DNA from: Smallanthus sonchifolius
Taxonomy: Eukaryota > Streptophyta > Magnoliopsida > Asterales > Asteraceae
DNA: 64,000 nucleotides
Direction of reading: 5' to 3'
NCBI GenBank assembly: GCA_023525975.1
Contig: CM042032.1
Coordinates: 70,950,260-71,014,259, forward strand
Shown: positions 45,787 through 57,560 of the stretch, in pieces
How positions within the stretch are numbered: position 1 is the first letter of the stretch
Layout: each line of letters starts with the position of its first letter
Notes under the pieces: model-generated
Told to the model about the DNA's origin: nothing
Database searches by the model: none
The model's input: the letters and a program-made list of their open reading frames with translations, nothing else
Translations under genes and position numbers: made by a program

Positions 45787-48478
45787 TGTAAGGCCTCAAA
45801 CCGGGCACCATACCGTTGGTTCTCATAACGGGTCATTCCCTTTTTAATACCCATTTTAAATATATTAAACTACAGCGAAAGTCTTTCTAAAAACATTAAT
45901 TAGTCTTTAATGTCATTAAGTCACCTCACGAATGCGTGCACACCAATCCGAGTAGCACCGCTCCTAAGCCAAGATACGTCAACGCAACGCTTAACTGCAA
46001 AACAATCTATCGTACACACAAAGTCAGCTACGCTGAGTGAGTTCTAATAGTTTAGTTTAATTAAAAGTCATCTTGTCTCAAAAGTTATTTAAACTTTACT
46101 CATGACCCACGGTCCTTATAAAATAGATCCACTATTCCCTAACCATTAGATGTCCCTGTTATCACCCGATATCCCATAATAACTCATTACCCATGACTCA
46201 TCCCATAATAATAATAATCTCGCAGTCTCATCGACATAGGTCAAACTTACTACACAAATAACTCATGCTCATGTGCACGTATTAACTCGACACTTGGTTA
46301 ACACAACAACTCCATAAACATCAACTTACTCAGCCTTGACTAAGGCTCTTACAAATCAACTGACATAATCGTTATGAACATCACATCACAAATCCTGGCA
46401 CCACGGCCCATCTAACTCTACTCAGCACATTAATACTATCTCAAGCACAATAAATATAACTCATCACTTGTATGCGTTTTAACACAAATATATAATCACA
46501 CAAACACATACCTCTTCGCTGCACCCTCGTCAGGGTTACCCTCGTCAAGGCATTCGACACACCCTGAGCTCATCACTGTCCTGTTGGACATCGTCACCTT
46601 GGGTGACCTCTCGAAAGACTTAGTACTCGACAATCCCGCTTGCCATGTCACAAAGACAACAATGCAAACACAATACCCGCCATGTCACGAGGACAATGGC
46701 ACAATACACACAACACATATACAAGCACATAACATTATACTCTATGTATATGACTCATTAACTGCACCTGAACTTCACACATAGCACTTAGGATAAGATA
46801 TCCTGCACGTATTCATAAGCGTTTAGCTTATGCCCTGACTAATTCATTACACAATACCCTGCTAATATAGCAACACACATGTAAATACTATGTCTCATAA
46901 TCTAAGCACATACTACACCTATGCATACCCTGTGACACCACCTAGTCACATCCGTGTGACCTTTACATACAATCCCAACTCACTCTTATTAGGCCACTAT
47001 ACGACCCACGACCATGTACCCACCTTTAACCTACACATTCAAAGGACAACACCTAGTCCTTTTGCCCCATATTTATATGATCAACATCATAAACTCATCG
47101 GGTTAGACCCCAAAACTTTTTATACATTTAACGTAATAAAACACGTCATGAAAGTATGTATGATAGCCCCAAAACTGTAAAAACGTATAAAAGAGGGGAT
47201 TGGAAACTCACAGGTTACGCTGAGACTCAGTCCTTGCTCTGCTACTCGTCCGTTCACGCTCAAAGCCCTAACTTGTCAATGCATGATCACATGATCAGAC
47301 ATGTTCTAGAGATACGTTGACAACATATATCAATATTTAAATCCCAAAGTCCAATCTCCTCTGCTCGTCTCTTCGTCATTGCCAAAACCCTAGTTCACAG
47401 GTTCACCTGAACCAGATCGTCCTGGATCCGCTTAGGACTCGAATACCCGCACTAGTGCACTTGCATGCATGCCCGTGTCCACGCAAACCCTTGATCTCGT
47501 AGGTCACACGTACCCGAGCTGAGGTCCTCATGCACGTTCCAACTCCGCCATGCAAACCCCATGCTCATTAAACCCTAATCGGGTGTGACCCGATTCCCTT
47601 CTCTCTTCGTTTACCACCGTGAACCACCACCGTTTACCACCACGGTTCCCCCACCATGCTCCGGTGCCACCTTGCCGGTCACCCACTTCCCTACGTGCTC
47701 CACCGTCGCGCACCACTAATGACTTTGTCTCCCTTCTCCTTCTGTCGTCCGATCACCATGCCGCCATCCCATGTAAGCCTCAACACGATCCACCGTGCAC
47801 GTCGTCGCCGTATTCTCTGCCTTGAAACTCTAGCTGCTAGCACCACCCCGACCAACACCGTATGGCTTCACTCGAACCCCTCCTTCCCGCTGGAAGCTTT
47901 ACCCGAATCGTCCCTGTTGTTTGCCGCCGTAGAACACCACCGCGACACACCGTCGTCTCCTCCTCCTCCGACATGTTGTCGCTCATGTTTCCTTGATCAC
48001 CACCACAGGCTGACCACCTCTACCCGTCTCTTCCGTCGACTACCGTGACCACCATTCGAACCCTAAACGGGTTCTCAAGAACAACGGATACGTGAAGAGT
48101 ATAAACGAACGAGTTTGATATGTACCGTACGTGTGAAGTCTTCCCCTTGCTCGCTACCTCCGTAGAACCACCGTGAGATCACCCTACCCGGCTCCTTTCT
48201 CCGCCGCGCCTCCCTCTCTGCTGCCGTCGAACACCCCTAGGCCGAATGGCCTAGGGTTTTCCCTTAAACTCTTATTTAAACCTTCGAGTTTTACGTCCGG
48301 GTCCCTACGGTTTCGTTACGCGCGTTTCGATCTCAATAACTGTGTTATCTGCTACACGGGTACTCTAATTATTTTAAGCTTCCGTTTCCATGCAAAACCC
48401 GTCAACCATCTTGGATAATAGGGATTCGGGTCATCCATTTGTCTGAATCATGGATAGGTGAAATTCCGGGATGTTACA
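45787..48478 (+). mobile_element. Solo LTR, 2692 bp
   Basis: It begins TGTAAGGCC and ends GGGATGTTACA, flanked by the perfect 5-bp duplication AGATG (45782-45786, 48479-48483). It is unusually long for a solo LTR. The part at 47200-48400 is C-rich with chance open frames rich in His and Pro, probably untranslated leader. It is probably of Gypsy origin by size and style; no internal sequence remains. Confidence 0.88.
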
Positions 48479-48899
48479 AGATGGTAAGCTCTTTGCCTTT
48501 GGAGTTGGTTGTCATGAGTTCAAACCCCATTGCCTGCAATCATTTTTTTTGTTTTGTTTTAATTTTTTTTTCCTTTTACTTTTCTTATAATTTTTTCTAT
48601 TAAATTACCTTTTTTTTTAATTCTTATACCGTAACGTTCGGGACATGATAATATTTTCTACATATGTTTCAATCTCCATAACCGATCCGTCGTAACTTCA
48701 TACGTTTCCTTTAATCGTACCGCGACGTGTAATACAACTGTCTTTTATCTATGTTTCGATTTCCTCAACCGAGTCGTCGTAACTTCATACGTTTCTTTTA
48801 TGTATTTAACCACGTTTTTATTTGCTTGGCCACGTTAATATCACAGCATCAATTGTTTAAGACCGTGTTCCGCCGCGAAGCGCTGGACACAATTTCTAG
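48479..48899 (+). mobile_element. tRNA-like head plus Helitron-like family C copy 2
   Basis: The first 65 bases look like a SINE head (B box GAGTTCAAACCCC at 48516-48528). T-rich sequence follows, then a body shared with 24140-24560, ending in hairpin CCGCGAAGCG and CTAG at 48896-48899 followed by T. The two parts may be separate insertions or one composite. Confidence 0.6.
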
Positions 48900-49583
48900 T
48901 TTCCTTTTTAAAAACAAAAATCAAATATTTTCAAAATTGAGTAACCAGGTTGAGTAGAGGAAGAGCGAGAAGGATTAAATAAGAAACGAAGATTGAAGAA
49001 TGAACTCCAGAACAAGAATCGTTGAATGGACTTGAGAGGCCGGTACAAGAACTGTTGGAAAATGAATCGCTGCAATAGAGAAAAATTTTCTTCATGAATC
49101 GTTAATGGAAAAGAACGGAAGTGTTTTTAATTTACAAAATAAAAGGGTAAGTTAGTTTTCACCTATTTTGGTAAATATTTTTTTTAAGTACACCCTTTTG
49201 GTAAATAAATTTTACAACTACACCATTTTAGAAAAAAAAACTCTACGTTTAGAAGAATTATTTTGAATCTTATATTGTAGTATCATCATCATTAGCTAAA
49301 GGTTGGGTTTCAGGCAATGATCAATCCAATGGATAAAGTTTAACCAAATTGAATTTCATAGCAGAGTTATTGTAAGGTTTGAAGAATGGCTGATTTGTGC
49401 GAACCTTACCCTATTGTAAGTGTTACACACTTACACTAATGGTCCTCATGTTCGTTGTACATGTTTAAACAATTGGACTTATAACAAACATATCTTATGG
49501 TCGTCATAACAAAGAACGTAAAATGTAATAAACCTACTAGAGTGGGTGTTGTACCCGGTGAGTGGTGAGAGGAAAGTCGTCAG
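48900..49583. other. MULE right part and unannotated spacer
   Basis: 48900-49243 is the rest of the MULE. 49254-49583 has no recognised feature. Confidence 0.4.
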
Positions 49584-49756
49584 CGTCGGATCATGCGCAC
49601 ATCATGCCGATCGTATGTGAGGGGTGTGAGCTGAGGTGTTGTGAGCTCAATTACAAGCGTGGTAGGGTCCAAATTCGATAGTTTTTTACTTATCAAAAAT
49701 AAATTAAAATCACTCACTACTTATTAAGCATTCACAATGGGTTTGGTATATTCAAC
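49584..49756. repeat. 173-bp direct repeat, left copy
   Basis: Almost identical to 50733-50906, differing at only a few positions. It abuts the Copia LTR at 49758. Confidence 0.95.
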
Positions 49757-49757
49757 T

Positions 49758-50227
49758 TGTAGAAGCATGTTTTAGTAACTACAGATTAAATTCTATGTAT
49801 CGGTGTACTTAGCTAGTACGCAGGAGGGTGTTCGTGCGCACTTAGCTTGTTCACCAGTTGGTCCAGCGTACTTAACAAGTACGCATGACCAATGCCCTGC
49901 ATACTTAGCCAAGTACGCAGGAAATGTTCCTGCCCCTATAAATAGAAGACTTGTCTTCATTTGTAGGGGGAACTTCTAGAACTAGGTTGATAGGTGTCCG
50001 GGCGGGATGAGCTCTCCCGCCCCTCGACCGTGAGCGTAGATGAGAGATGTGTACTTCTTCGGTATGTAATGTGAGATGACTTCTTTGTTATGGATTACAT
50101 ATCGTTTTTGTGTTGATTCTCTTCTTTATGTTCGTGTTCTTCTCTGTCTCGTTCTTCACTGTTCCCATACGAATCACGAGCAGATCTGTGTATTTTCCGC
50201 TACGCGACGAGGCTCCCGGGACCTACA
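49758..50227 (+). mobile_element. Copia-type 5' LTR
   Basis: It begins TGTAGAAGC, ends GGGACCTACA and is followed by the primer-binding site at 50230. It contains CCCCTATAAATAGAAG (TATA box) and three GTACTT...AAGTACGC-type palindromes. 470 bp. Confidence 0.85.
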
Positions 50228-50732
50228 ATTGGTATCAGAGCCTCGATGTTCGTTGATTTGTGTTCTAGATTTGAGTTTTTAGGGTTTTGAGCAGATCTGA
50301 GTTTGTCACTGGTCGCTACTTTTTCTGTCAAAAATCCTTAAATTCGTTTTTGTTATCGCTTCATTTGGTGTTTGGAAGGCTAGGGGTTTGTTAGATGATG
50401 ATTTCTAAGCTTTTAGAAGCATCAATTTCTCAGATCCAACACTTTTCGAGCATTCTCTTCAAGATCAGTCAAGAACGTTGCTACTTTTTGTTAAGTGCGC
50501 AAATTCAGCTTTTCTGTATACTTACTAAGTACGCATGGGTTTTGCCCTGCGTACTTACGAAGTACGCATGATTAGTTGTCCTGCGTACTTGCTAAGTACG
50601 CATGAGTATTTGGCTCTGCGAATTTATCAAGTACGCATGTACACTTGGCTCTGCGAACTTACAAGTACGCATGAACATTTGGTCGTGTGAACTTGCTAAG
50701 TATGCATTAACTATCATCTGGGATTAAAAAAA
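50228..50732 (+). mobile_element. Copia leader: tRNA-Met PBS and palindrome array
   Basis: TGGTATCAGAGC (50230-50241) is the tRNA-iMet primer-binding site. The leader then holds about six tandem units (50515-50710, roughly 35-38 bases) each with a TGCGTACTT...AAGTACGCA palindrome like those in the LTR. The element stops here; no gag is present. Confidence 0.85.
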
Positions 50733-50906
50733 CGTCGGATCATGCGCAAATCGTGCCGATCGTATGTGAGGGGTGTGAGCTGAGGTGTTGTGAGCTCAAT
50801 TACGAGCGTGGTAGGGTCCAAATTCGATAGTTTTTTACTTATCAAAAATAAATTAAAATCACTCACTACTTATTAGAGCATTCACAATGGGTTTGGTATA
50901 TTCAAC
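50733..50906. repeat. 173-bp direct repeat, right copy
   Basis: Right copy of the repeat that brackets the Copia LTR and leader. The sequence after it (CTTATTC) differs from the LTR that follows the left copy. Confidence 0.95.
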
Positions 50907-51190
50907 CTTATTCTTATATTTTAGTTAAATTTAAGAAAAACATTCAAAATACTCTTCCATCTCATTCTTTAAAACGTTCATTATCTTTAAAATTTAACAA
51001 CAAAATTTATAGGAGACTACGTAGAGTGGTAAATATACCAATCTCAATTCATCCCATATGCTTATATTTTTAATAATTTTGTGAGTGGAAGAAAGAGAAA
51101 TAATGGTAAAATTGATTAAAAGAGTATAATTTTAATCGAATGGAGAAAAATATAAGGAACCGGATATCGGGGGTTTTTTAAAAATCTTTA
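50907..51190. other. Spacer, no supported feature
   Basis: AT-rich sequence up to the MULE target-site duplication. Confidence 0.4.
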
Positions 51191-52584
51191 GACTAAATTA
51201 CAATTTTTGTCCTTTATGTTTTACCAAATTATGGAATGGGTCATTTATTTTTTTGACTTTCACTCCCTGTCCTTTATTTGCAAAAGTACTTACGAATTTT
51301 GTCCTTTCCACTAACAGCAGTTAAATTTTTCAGTTAAGTCACCTCATGTGCACTGCACATGAGGACATTTTAGTCTTTTTACTCCTAAAAGAACAATTTT
51401 TGTAATTTAGTTAAATTTAATAAATTCTTTTATTTATCAATATATACATATACATAATATATATATATATATATAAATTCTTAAAAGAAGCCCCCACCCC
51501 ATCGTCTGATCCCTACCACCACCACCGCCTTAAATCGCCACCACCACCGCCTTAAATCGCCACCACTGTCACTACCATCATCTGAGACTGGCACCCGATC
51601 TGCAACCCGTCTGCGTCACCTCCATCCCTAAACCAAAACTGCGCCCCCCATATGAGACTACCATATCTGCAACCCCGTGACTAGTTTGAAATTGAAATCG
51701 AAGGGGAAAATGAGAAGCAACATTTGGGTCGTTGTATTTGGGGCGATTTGTTTCTGATTTGGGTCGTTTTGGTACAAAGACAGTGAACATGGTGATGAAG
51801 AACAAAAAAGTTGAAAAGAAATGGGTATCGCAAACCTGCAACATAGACTTTATCCAAGATACGAATCCTTCATAATAAAGGCTTTCCACTATGTTCGTGA
51901 GCATAAGAAGGCCATTCAGTATAGCCCAGACCTTCATGTCAAGGACTTTATCCAAGATACGGCTTCAATTAGCTTCCATGGGAGATCGATCTTGAAGGAA
52001 TTCCAGCATACAATTGATAGCAACACTTCTTCACTTGATTCGGGTATAGGGGGTACGAATTTTGATGGTGCGAAGACTCAACAAGTGGGGGGGTTCAAAA
52101 TCGGGTACTGGTATGTATTGTTCTCCACTCGATTACAATCCTCGGTAATCTTCGCACCCATTACCAGTGGATTGCTTTGATTTTTACATTATCTATTTGA
52201 TTTGTTGTTTGTTCTAGGGTTTCTTAGTAGAAGGAGATGAACAACTGGATTTGGGGCTTATATTCTCTTTTATATTCTCTTTGTAATTTTTTTACAATAA
52301 TATATATAATATTATTTGTAATAAATTTTAATAAAAAAATAATTTATTAAATTTATAAAACTTAATTAAATTACAAAAAATGTCCTTTAGGGGTAAAAAG
52401 ACTAAAATGCCCTCATGTGTAGTGCACATGAGATGACTTAACTGAAAAACTTAACTGCTGGTAGTGGAAAGTACAAAATTCGTAAGTACTTTTACAAATA
52501 AAGGACAGTGAGTGAAAGTCAAAAAAATAAACGACCCATTCCATAATTTGGTGAAACATAAAGGACAAAAATTGTAATTTAGTC
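51191..52584. mobile_element. MULE with ~240-bp TIR and captured interior
   Basis: Perfect 9-bp duplication AAATCTTTA (51182-51190, 52585-52593). Inverted ends start GACTAAATTACAATTTTTGT and remain similar for about 240 bases. The interior (51480-52250) is less AT-rich, with CCACCACCGCC words and a short open frame at 51821-52180 that I cannot identify; it contains two copies of TTTATCCAAGATACG. This is the layout of a Pack-MULE carrying host sequence, but no donor gene is known here. Confidence 0.85.
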
Positions 52585-52756
52585 AAATCTTTAAATTGAT
52601 ATGGTAAATGTGTTTTTTAGTTAAATTATATGGATAATGACAGAAAAAACAGTGATATATTTACATATTATATTTTCAACAACGATATTTTCGTTTTTAT
52701 TAAATTTCCTTTATTTTTTAGCGATATTTTCTAAATTTGTGGCGATATATTCTAAA

Positions 52757-53622
52757 CTAGCTTAGAACCCATGTATTAAACATGGGGTGAAAAATATTAA
52801 TATATAAAATTCTTAAATATTTATGTATATATTTTACAGGTGTGAAAATGTATTACATATATTAAAGATAGAAAACAAAATTCAAAATATGTAAAAATTA
52901 ATATATAATTGGGTTTTGAAAATACGTTAATTACTATTTAATGTAATTTGACTTTTATTACTATTTGACTGAAAATCTATACTATACGTGTCGTCTCCAT
53001 ATTAATTCTCATAATTTTTTCCCGTTTCTCTCTGTCTTATTAAATACAGCTCTATCTTTTAATAATAATATATTTTTAAAGAAAATACTAATATTTATAT
53101 TAATAAATCTCCTGCATATTTTGACGAATGTATATTTTAACAAATTATATTGTATTCCACGGGTTTTTTCTAACCCGTGTAAAACATGAGTTTTTAAAAA
53201 TAAATTTTTTATTACTCAATATATAATATTACATTTATTCAATCCGTGTAATACACGTGATTTTAACCTAGTATCTTAATAAAAGTGTGTTTTATTTCTT
53301 TTTTTTTACTTTTTAAAAATCATTTCCGATACTTTCAAGCAGGTAGGGGATGGTTGCTTGCTATATTGTTTCATTCGGCTGCAACGAGCCGGGCACAAAT
53401 ACTAGTAAAAGTTATATAATTAGATTTAAAAGTTTATTATAATAAGATATAATTTAAAATAAATGTGTTTTATTAGTATAATTAGTATTTTATTTAAAAA
53501 TATATTATTATTAAAAGCTATAAATGTATTTAATAAGAGAGAGAAACGAGAAAAAAATGATAAGAATTAATATGAAAACGACACGTGACATGAAAAAACT
53601 TTTATTTATTATATAGTATAGA
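52757..53622 (-). mobile_element. Helitron, family A copy 3, interrupted
   Basis: The minus-strand 5' end is TCTATACTATATAATAAAT (TC at 53621-53622). The 3' end has hairpin CCCATGTTTAATACATGGG then CTAG at 52757-52760. Host sequence reads A|element|T, as expected for Helitrons. Another Helitron occupies 52976-53405, so the original length was about 436 bp. Confidence 0.9.
52976..53405 (+). mobile_element. Helitron, family A copy 4, nested, with two 3' ends
   Basis: It starts TCTATACTATACGTGTC and sits between A (52975) and T (53406). Two Helitron 3' signatures occur in series: CCGTGTAATACACG with CTAG at 53268-53271, and CGGCTGCAACGAGCCG with CTAG at 53402-53405. The outer one is the true boundary, because copy 1 (about 22868-22895) shows the uninterrupted site. 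Confidence 0.88.
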
Positions 53623-54360
53623 TTTTGGCGATCTTTTCACATAAATTATCTTAAGTGACGATATTTTCACATAAAATATCGTTGGATGGCACGTGTCCTC
53701 TTGTAATTAGTCAGATTTTTTTGTAAAATTTAAAATCAATGGATAGTTTGGTAAATTAACTCAGTCAAATGTTCAATTTCGTAATTATCCCCTATACAAA
53801 TAAGGTTTTCCTTTGTACGTTTTATGATGGGGAAACTTGCAAGCTTGAGAATAGATTAGGGACTATTTATGTAACTTACAATAAAAAAGAACGATAGGGT
53901 TTTGAGAATTTGGCTCCACCCACCTTGTTAAATAGCACCATATTTTCTGAGAAATCAAACATATGACAATTTCAATTTTCATACGATGCCGGCGGCTCTT
54001 AAAGCTTAGAAAAACGTCGTCAATTTGGATGTTTGTTTCCGATGAACGACGTTTTCCTATGTTTTAGAATCGCCTACACTCGTAAATCATTCATCCGCCG
54101 TTAGATCGAAGAGCATCACTGTGTGTCGGGAACAGACGGCGGTGTACGGAAGCTCGGAGCTCCGGTAGAGTGATGTGGACGGATCACGGGTTGTCAGTGG
54201 GAATCAGGGTTTCCTTGCCATCGCAGGTGGAAAGGAAGACAGGTCAAACCTTTTTGTTTTATATATCCTCTTCGACTCTTTTACGATTTCTTTCAATATT
54301 ATTTTTTATACTTTTAATCATTTATCTGATTTCTATGTAAAGTGTTTAATTTTATTTTAA
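53623..54360. repeat. Segmental duplication copy 2 (partner 41145-45420)
   Basis: 53815-54360 matches the 41.1-45.4 kb segment but lacks its MITE and LINE. 53623-53814 is host sequence beside the Helitron with GGCGAT...TTTTCACATAA repeats. Confidence 0.75.
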
Positions 54361-54857
54361 TGGTTATTTTCAGTTATAAAAAAAAGTGACTCGTGTTGAA
54401 ATACGATGTCTTAAAAAAGAAAAATATCAAAATCTGATACTCGTTTGAATCCATTCTAAATTTACATAGTTTTTAGGTGACCAATCTTGATTCAAATTAT
54501 TTTAAGGTATTACCTATTTTAACCTGTTTTGTATTATAATGTTACCTAATTTAACTCAAAATACAAATTTTTTTTTACCCAAACCAACCCATTTCCCATA
54601 CTTTACGTCAAGTTTGCCATGTCTAGATAGTACTAAATACAGAATCAAAGAACTTGATAAATATATTTCAAAAACTAATTAGAAATGAAGAAAGTTCATA
54701 CAAAAGATACCAAATTACAATTAATTCCTCTTTATTTTTTTTTTTTGTTTTGAACGGTAAAGGCAATTATTATGAACAACCAAACAAGCTCTAGCAAGAA
54801 CCTAGAGCAAAGTACAAATTGACATCAAAACTATACCAAGAATTCCGGTTTAACTAA
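54361..54857. other. AT-rich spacer
   Basis: No supported gene or repeat boundary. Confidence 0.4.
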
Positions 54858-55194
54858 GGGAGGTGGGAGTGCCCAGTGGGTAGCATAGCGGGTTACATGT
54901 GGGTAAGGAGGGCTCCCCTCCTACAACCACGGGTTCAAGCGGGTAGTGGTGAACAGGTAGTGTGAGCGGGTAGTGGTGAACGGGTAGTGTGAGCGGGTAT
55001 TGGAACCCGCTGAAACATGCTCGGAGGGAACCTGATTGTGTGTGTATATATATGAAAAATTAGGTGGGTTGGAGGGTTCAACTCACACCTAGTAGGGTAG
55101 TTTAGGAGGGTAATTTGGTTAAATGAGGTGACATCTTTTTATTGGTTTATTTTGAGAAGTTAGTTTGATTGGGAGGGTACCACTCCCACCTCCC
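54858..55194. mobile_element. Tourist-like (PIF/Harbinger) MITE
   Basis: Perfect 14-bp inverted ends GGGAGGTGGGAGTG and CACTCCCACCTCCC, with TAA on both sides (54855-54857, 55195-55197), the PIF/Harbinger duplication. 337 bp, with an internal short tandem repeat GCGGGTAGTGGTGAAC. Confidence 0.9.
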
Positions 55195-55439
55195 TAATTA
55201 AGTTTGAGCCTATTTTTAATTCAAATATAGGCACCCGCTTTTATCTCCTCCACAACCTTTGATGGGTTTCTTTTAGTGTTATTGAACACCATTTCATTTC
55301 TCGTCTTTCAAATGAACCATAAGGTTAACACAATTATGGCATGAATTAAACCTTTGCTAGCAAAAGTATATCTTTGAATTTTCCATTGCCTTCAAAAGTT
55401 TGCACCATTCCTTAACTTCAAACCACACATCCTTAGGGT

Positions 55440-57560
55440 AAGAGCTATATCCTCACGCAAAGGTAGGTGTGAGGGCCTTCATGGCGTGAGGGCCTTCACG
55501 GCGTGATGGGCATTAGCACACCACCCCCCCTCATGCGTGAAGGGGGCGTAAGCATGTGTACGTGAGTTCTTTCATGCGACCAAGAGAGCCATATAACTGT
55601 TAATGTATCCGTTGGGGGGAGGGGGTTTTGACCGTTGGGAATTTAAAAAAAAATACTATATATGAACACAATCATATATATCAAATCATCACCAATTCAA
55701 ACACAAACTTAAACAAAATGGCATCATCATCTTCCTCTTCATCTTCAAGTGATGAAGCGGCTCAAATGATGTTCCATGCTTGGACATCCGCATCGATTAC
55801 GTGATGACAAGAAGCCGAATCATCACAACCTTTAACACGAAATGCTCGTCTAAACCGAGAATGGTCGGTTACTAACGCCCCACTACTACAAGACTACTTT
55901 AATGAAGGGTGTACGTATGACGAGGAGCATTTTGCTACCCGGTTTCGAATGAGCCGGAATTTATTTTTAAGGATATTAAATTATATAGAGAGAGGTTCCT
56001 TGGTTCCGACTAGACGTTGATGCGAGAGGTCGGGTTGGTTTTACCCCCGTTCAAAAGTGTACCGCCACGGTTCGTCAATTGGCGTACGGAAGCGCTAAAG
56101 ATTCGTTCGACGATTACCTAAAGATGTCTGCCCGAACAATCAGGTCATGCATGCATAAATTTTCTAGAGCTATTATTAGATTGTATGAAAGTAGATATTT
56201 ACGTAAACCGTCGGCTAGCGGCATTGAGTAGTTACATGCAGCGCATGAAGCTAAGCATGGCTTTGTCGGCATGCTTGGAAGTATCGATTGTACGCATTGG
56301 GACTGGAGAAATTACCCCAACATATGGCGAGGGCAGTTTGCACGCGGTGATCATCATAATCCGAGTATTATGCTCGAAGCAGTTGCATCAAATGACCTAT
56401 GGATTTGGCATGCATTTTTTGGTGTTGCCGGTTACAACAATGACATTAATGTTCTTAGACAATCGCCTGTATTTGATGATTGGATAAACGGGACCGTACC
56501 CGACTCATCTTTTGAACTTAGGGGGACAATTTACCAGCGTGGGTATTATCTTGCAGATGAAATATACCCCGAATATGCTGTAATTGTCAAGTCGCTTACA
56601 GAACCCATAGGTGTTAAACGTAATACTTATAAAAAAACTCACGAAACGACAAGAAAAGAAATCGAACGAGCGTTCGATATGTTGAAGTGTAAGTGGCATA
56701 TTATCTAACGTCCGACTAGGTGTTGGTCTCGAAACAAAATTAGGAACATAATGTATGCTTTATTCTCCATAATATGATTTTAGAGGACAACGACTTGGCA
56801 ATTTGTTACTATAACCCAAATGAAGAGGAGCCTACGTACGAAGAAATTGACGAAGATAAAAAGCGAAGCAACCGTCAAGAAATACAAAGCCGAGAAGTTC
56901 ATCACGCTCTGAAAGTGGACTTGATTGAACATATTTTTGAACGTTTGCAACATTAGTTTTTATGTAATTTTTTTATGTAATTTTTTATTTATGTTATTTT
57001 TTTTTAATTTTATGTAACTTTTATTTATCTCAAAAATAAATATTTTATTTAAAAATGAATATTTTATAATATATGCATTTAATACTCACTTGAGTTGGTT
57101 ATACCCCTTGCCAAGTGAGAGCCAAGTGAGGAGTATACAAATCTGATGTGGCGCTATGTGGCAGGAAAGATACTCTCACTTGGGAGAGCCAAGTGAGAGT
57201 ATACCTCACACTCTTAGAGCATAAGTGAAAAATGCACGCTACGTGGCGTCACCTCGCCTCCATCAAGTTTCACATCACGTTCACTTGGCAAGGGAAATAA
57301 CTAAATGAGTGAGGTGATGTCAACATTAATTACTTTTTTAAAATTTAGTTGAGTGGTGTGAGTGTAGTGTGTGAGAGAGAAGGCTAGTAAAAAGCATCCA
57401 ACATTCACTTTTTGTCTTCTCTCTGTAAAAAACTTCACGCTACAACATCACGTCCCCCCTCATGCGGACAAGGGGGTGGTGTTCCCTGGTGGTTCACGCC
57501 GTGACGAGCTCCACATCAGCTCACACGGTGGTTTGATTAAGGTATACCTCGTGATCTTAG
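55440..57560 (+). mobile_element. PIF/Harbinger element, outer limits approximate
   Basis: Regions near 55440-55560 and 57440-57560 are related in inverted orientation (TCACGGCGTG and ACACCACCCCCC words) and bracket the transposase remnant. Exact ends and a TTA/TAA duplication are not resolved. A smaller foldback with CTTGCCAAGTGAG ends lies at about 57107-57290. Confidence 0.55.
55718..56956 (+). pseudogene. Harbinger transposase (DDE_4), broken
   Basis: The start at 55718 gives a Ser-rich N-terminus. The DDE_4 nuclease domain is clear at 56271-56708: GSIDCTHWDW (first Asp), NNDINVL (second Asp) and KEIERAFDMLKCKW (Glu). A C-terminal piece is at 56774-56956. Harbinger transposases cut at TWA sites and work with a Myb-like partner, which is not seen here. 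Stops (near 55801 and 56019) and frameshifts (near 56230) inactivate it. Confidence 0.85.

Larger units (their letters stand above)
45425..49243. mobile_element. MULE with ~100-bp TIR, containing later insertions
   Basis: Inverted ends starting GAGTTTTTTTTT share AATGGTGTAGTT, AAATTTATTTAC and AAATATTTA words over about 100 bases. Flanks T(G/A)CGTTTAGA (45415-45424, 49244-49253) form a 10-bp duplication with one mismatch, as in the Mutator superfamily. Without the solo LTR it is about 1.1 kb and non-coding. It also hosts the Helitron C piece at 48479-48899. Confidence 0.8.

Noticed and set aside
47528..48048. Pro/His-rich open frames suggesting a small gene
   Set aside because: They lie wholly within a solo LTR with a perfect target-site duplication and have no motif; they are probably untranslated leader.
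50515..50710. CRISPR-like array of palindromic repeats
   Set aside because: Plant nuclear context, a Copia primer-binding site just upstream, and the same palindrome within the LTR; spacers are also similar to each other.
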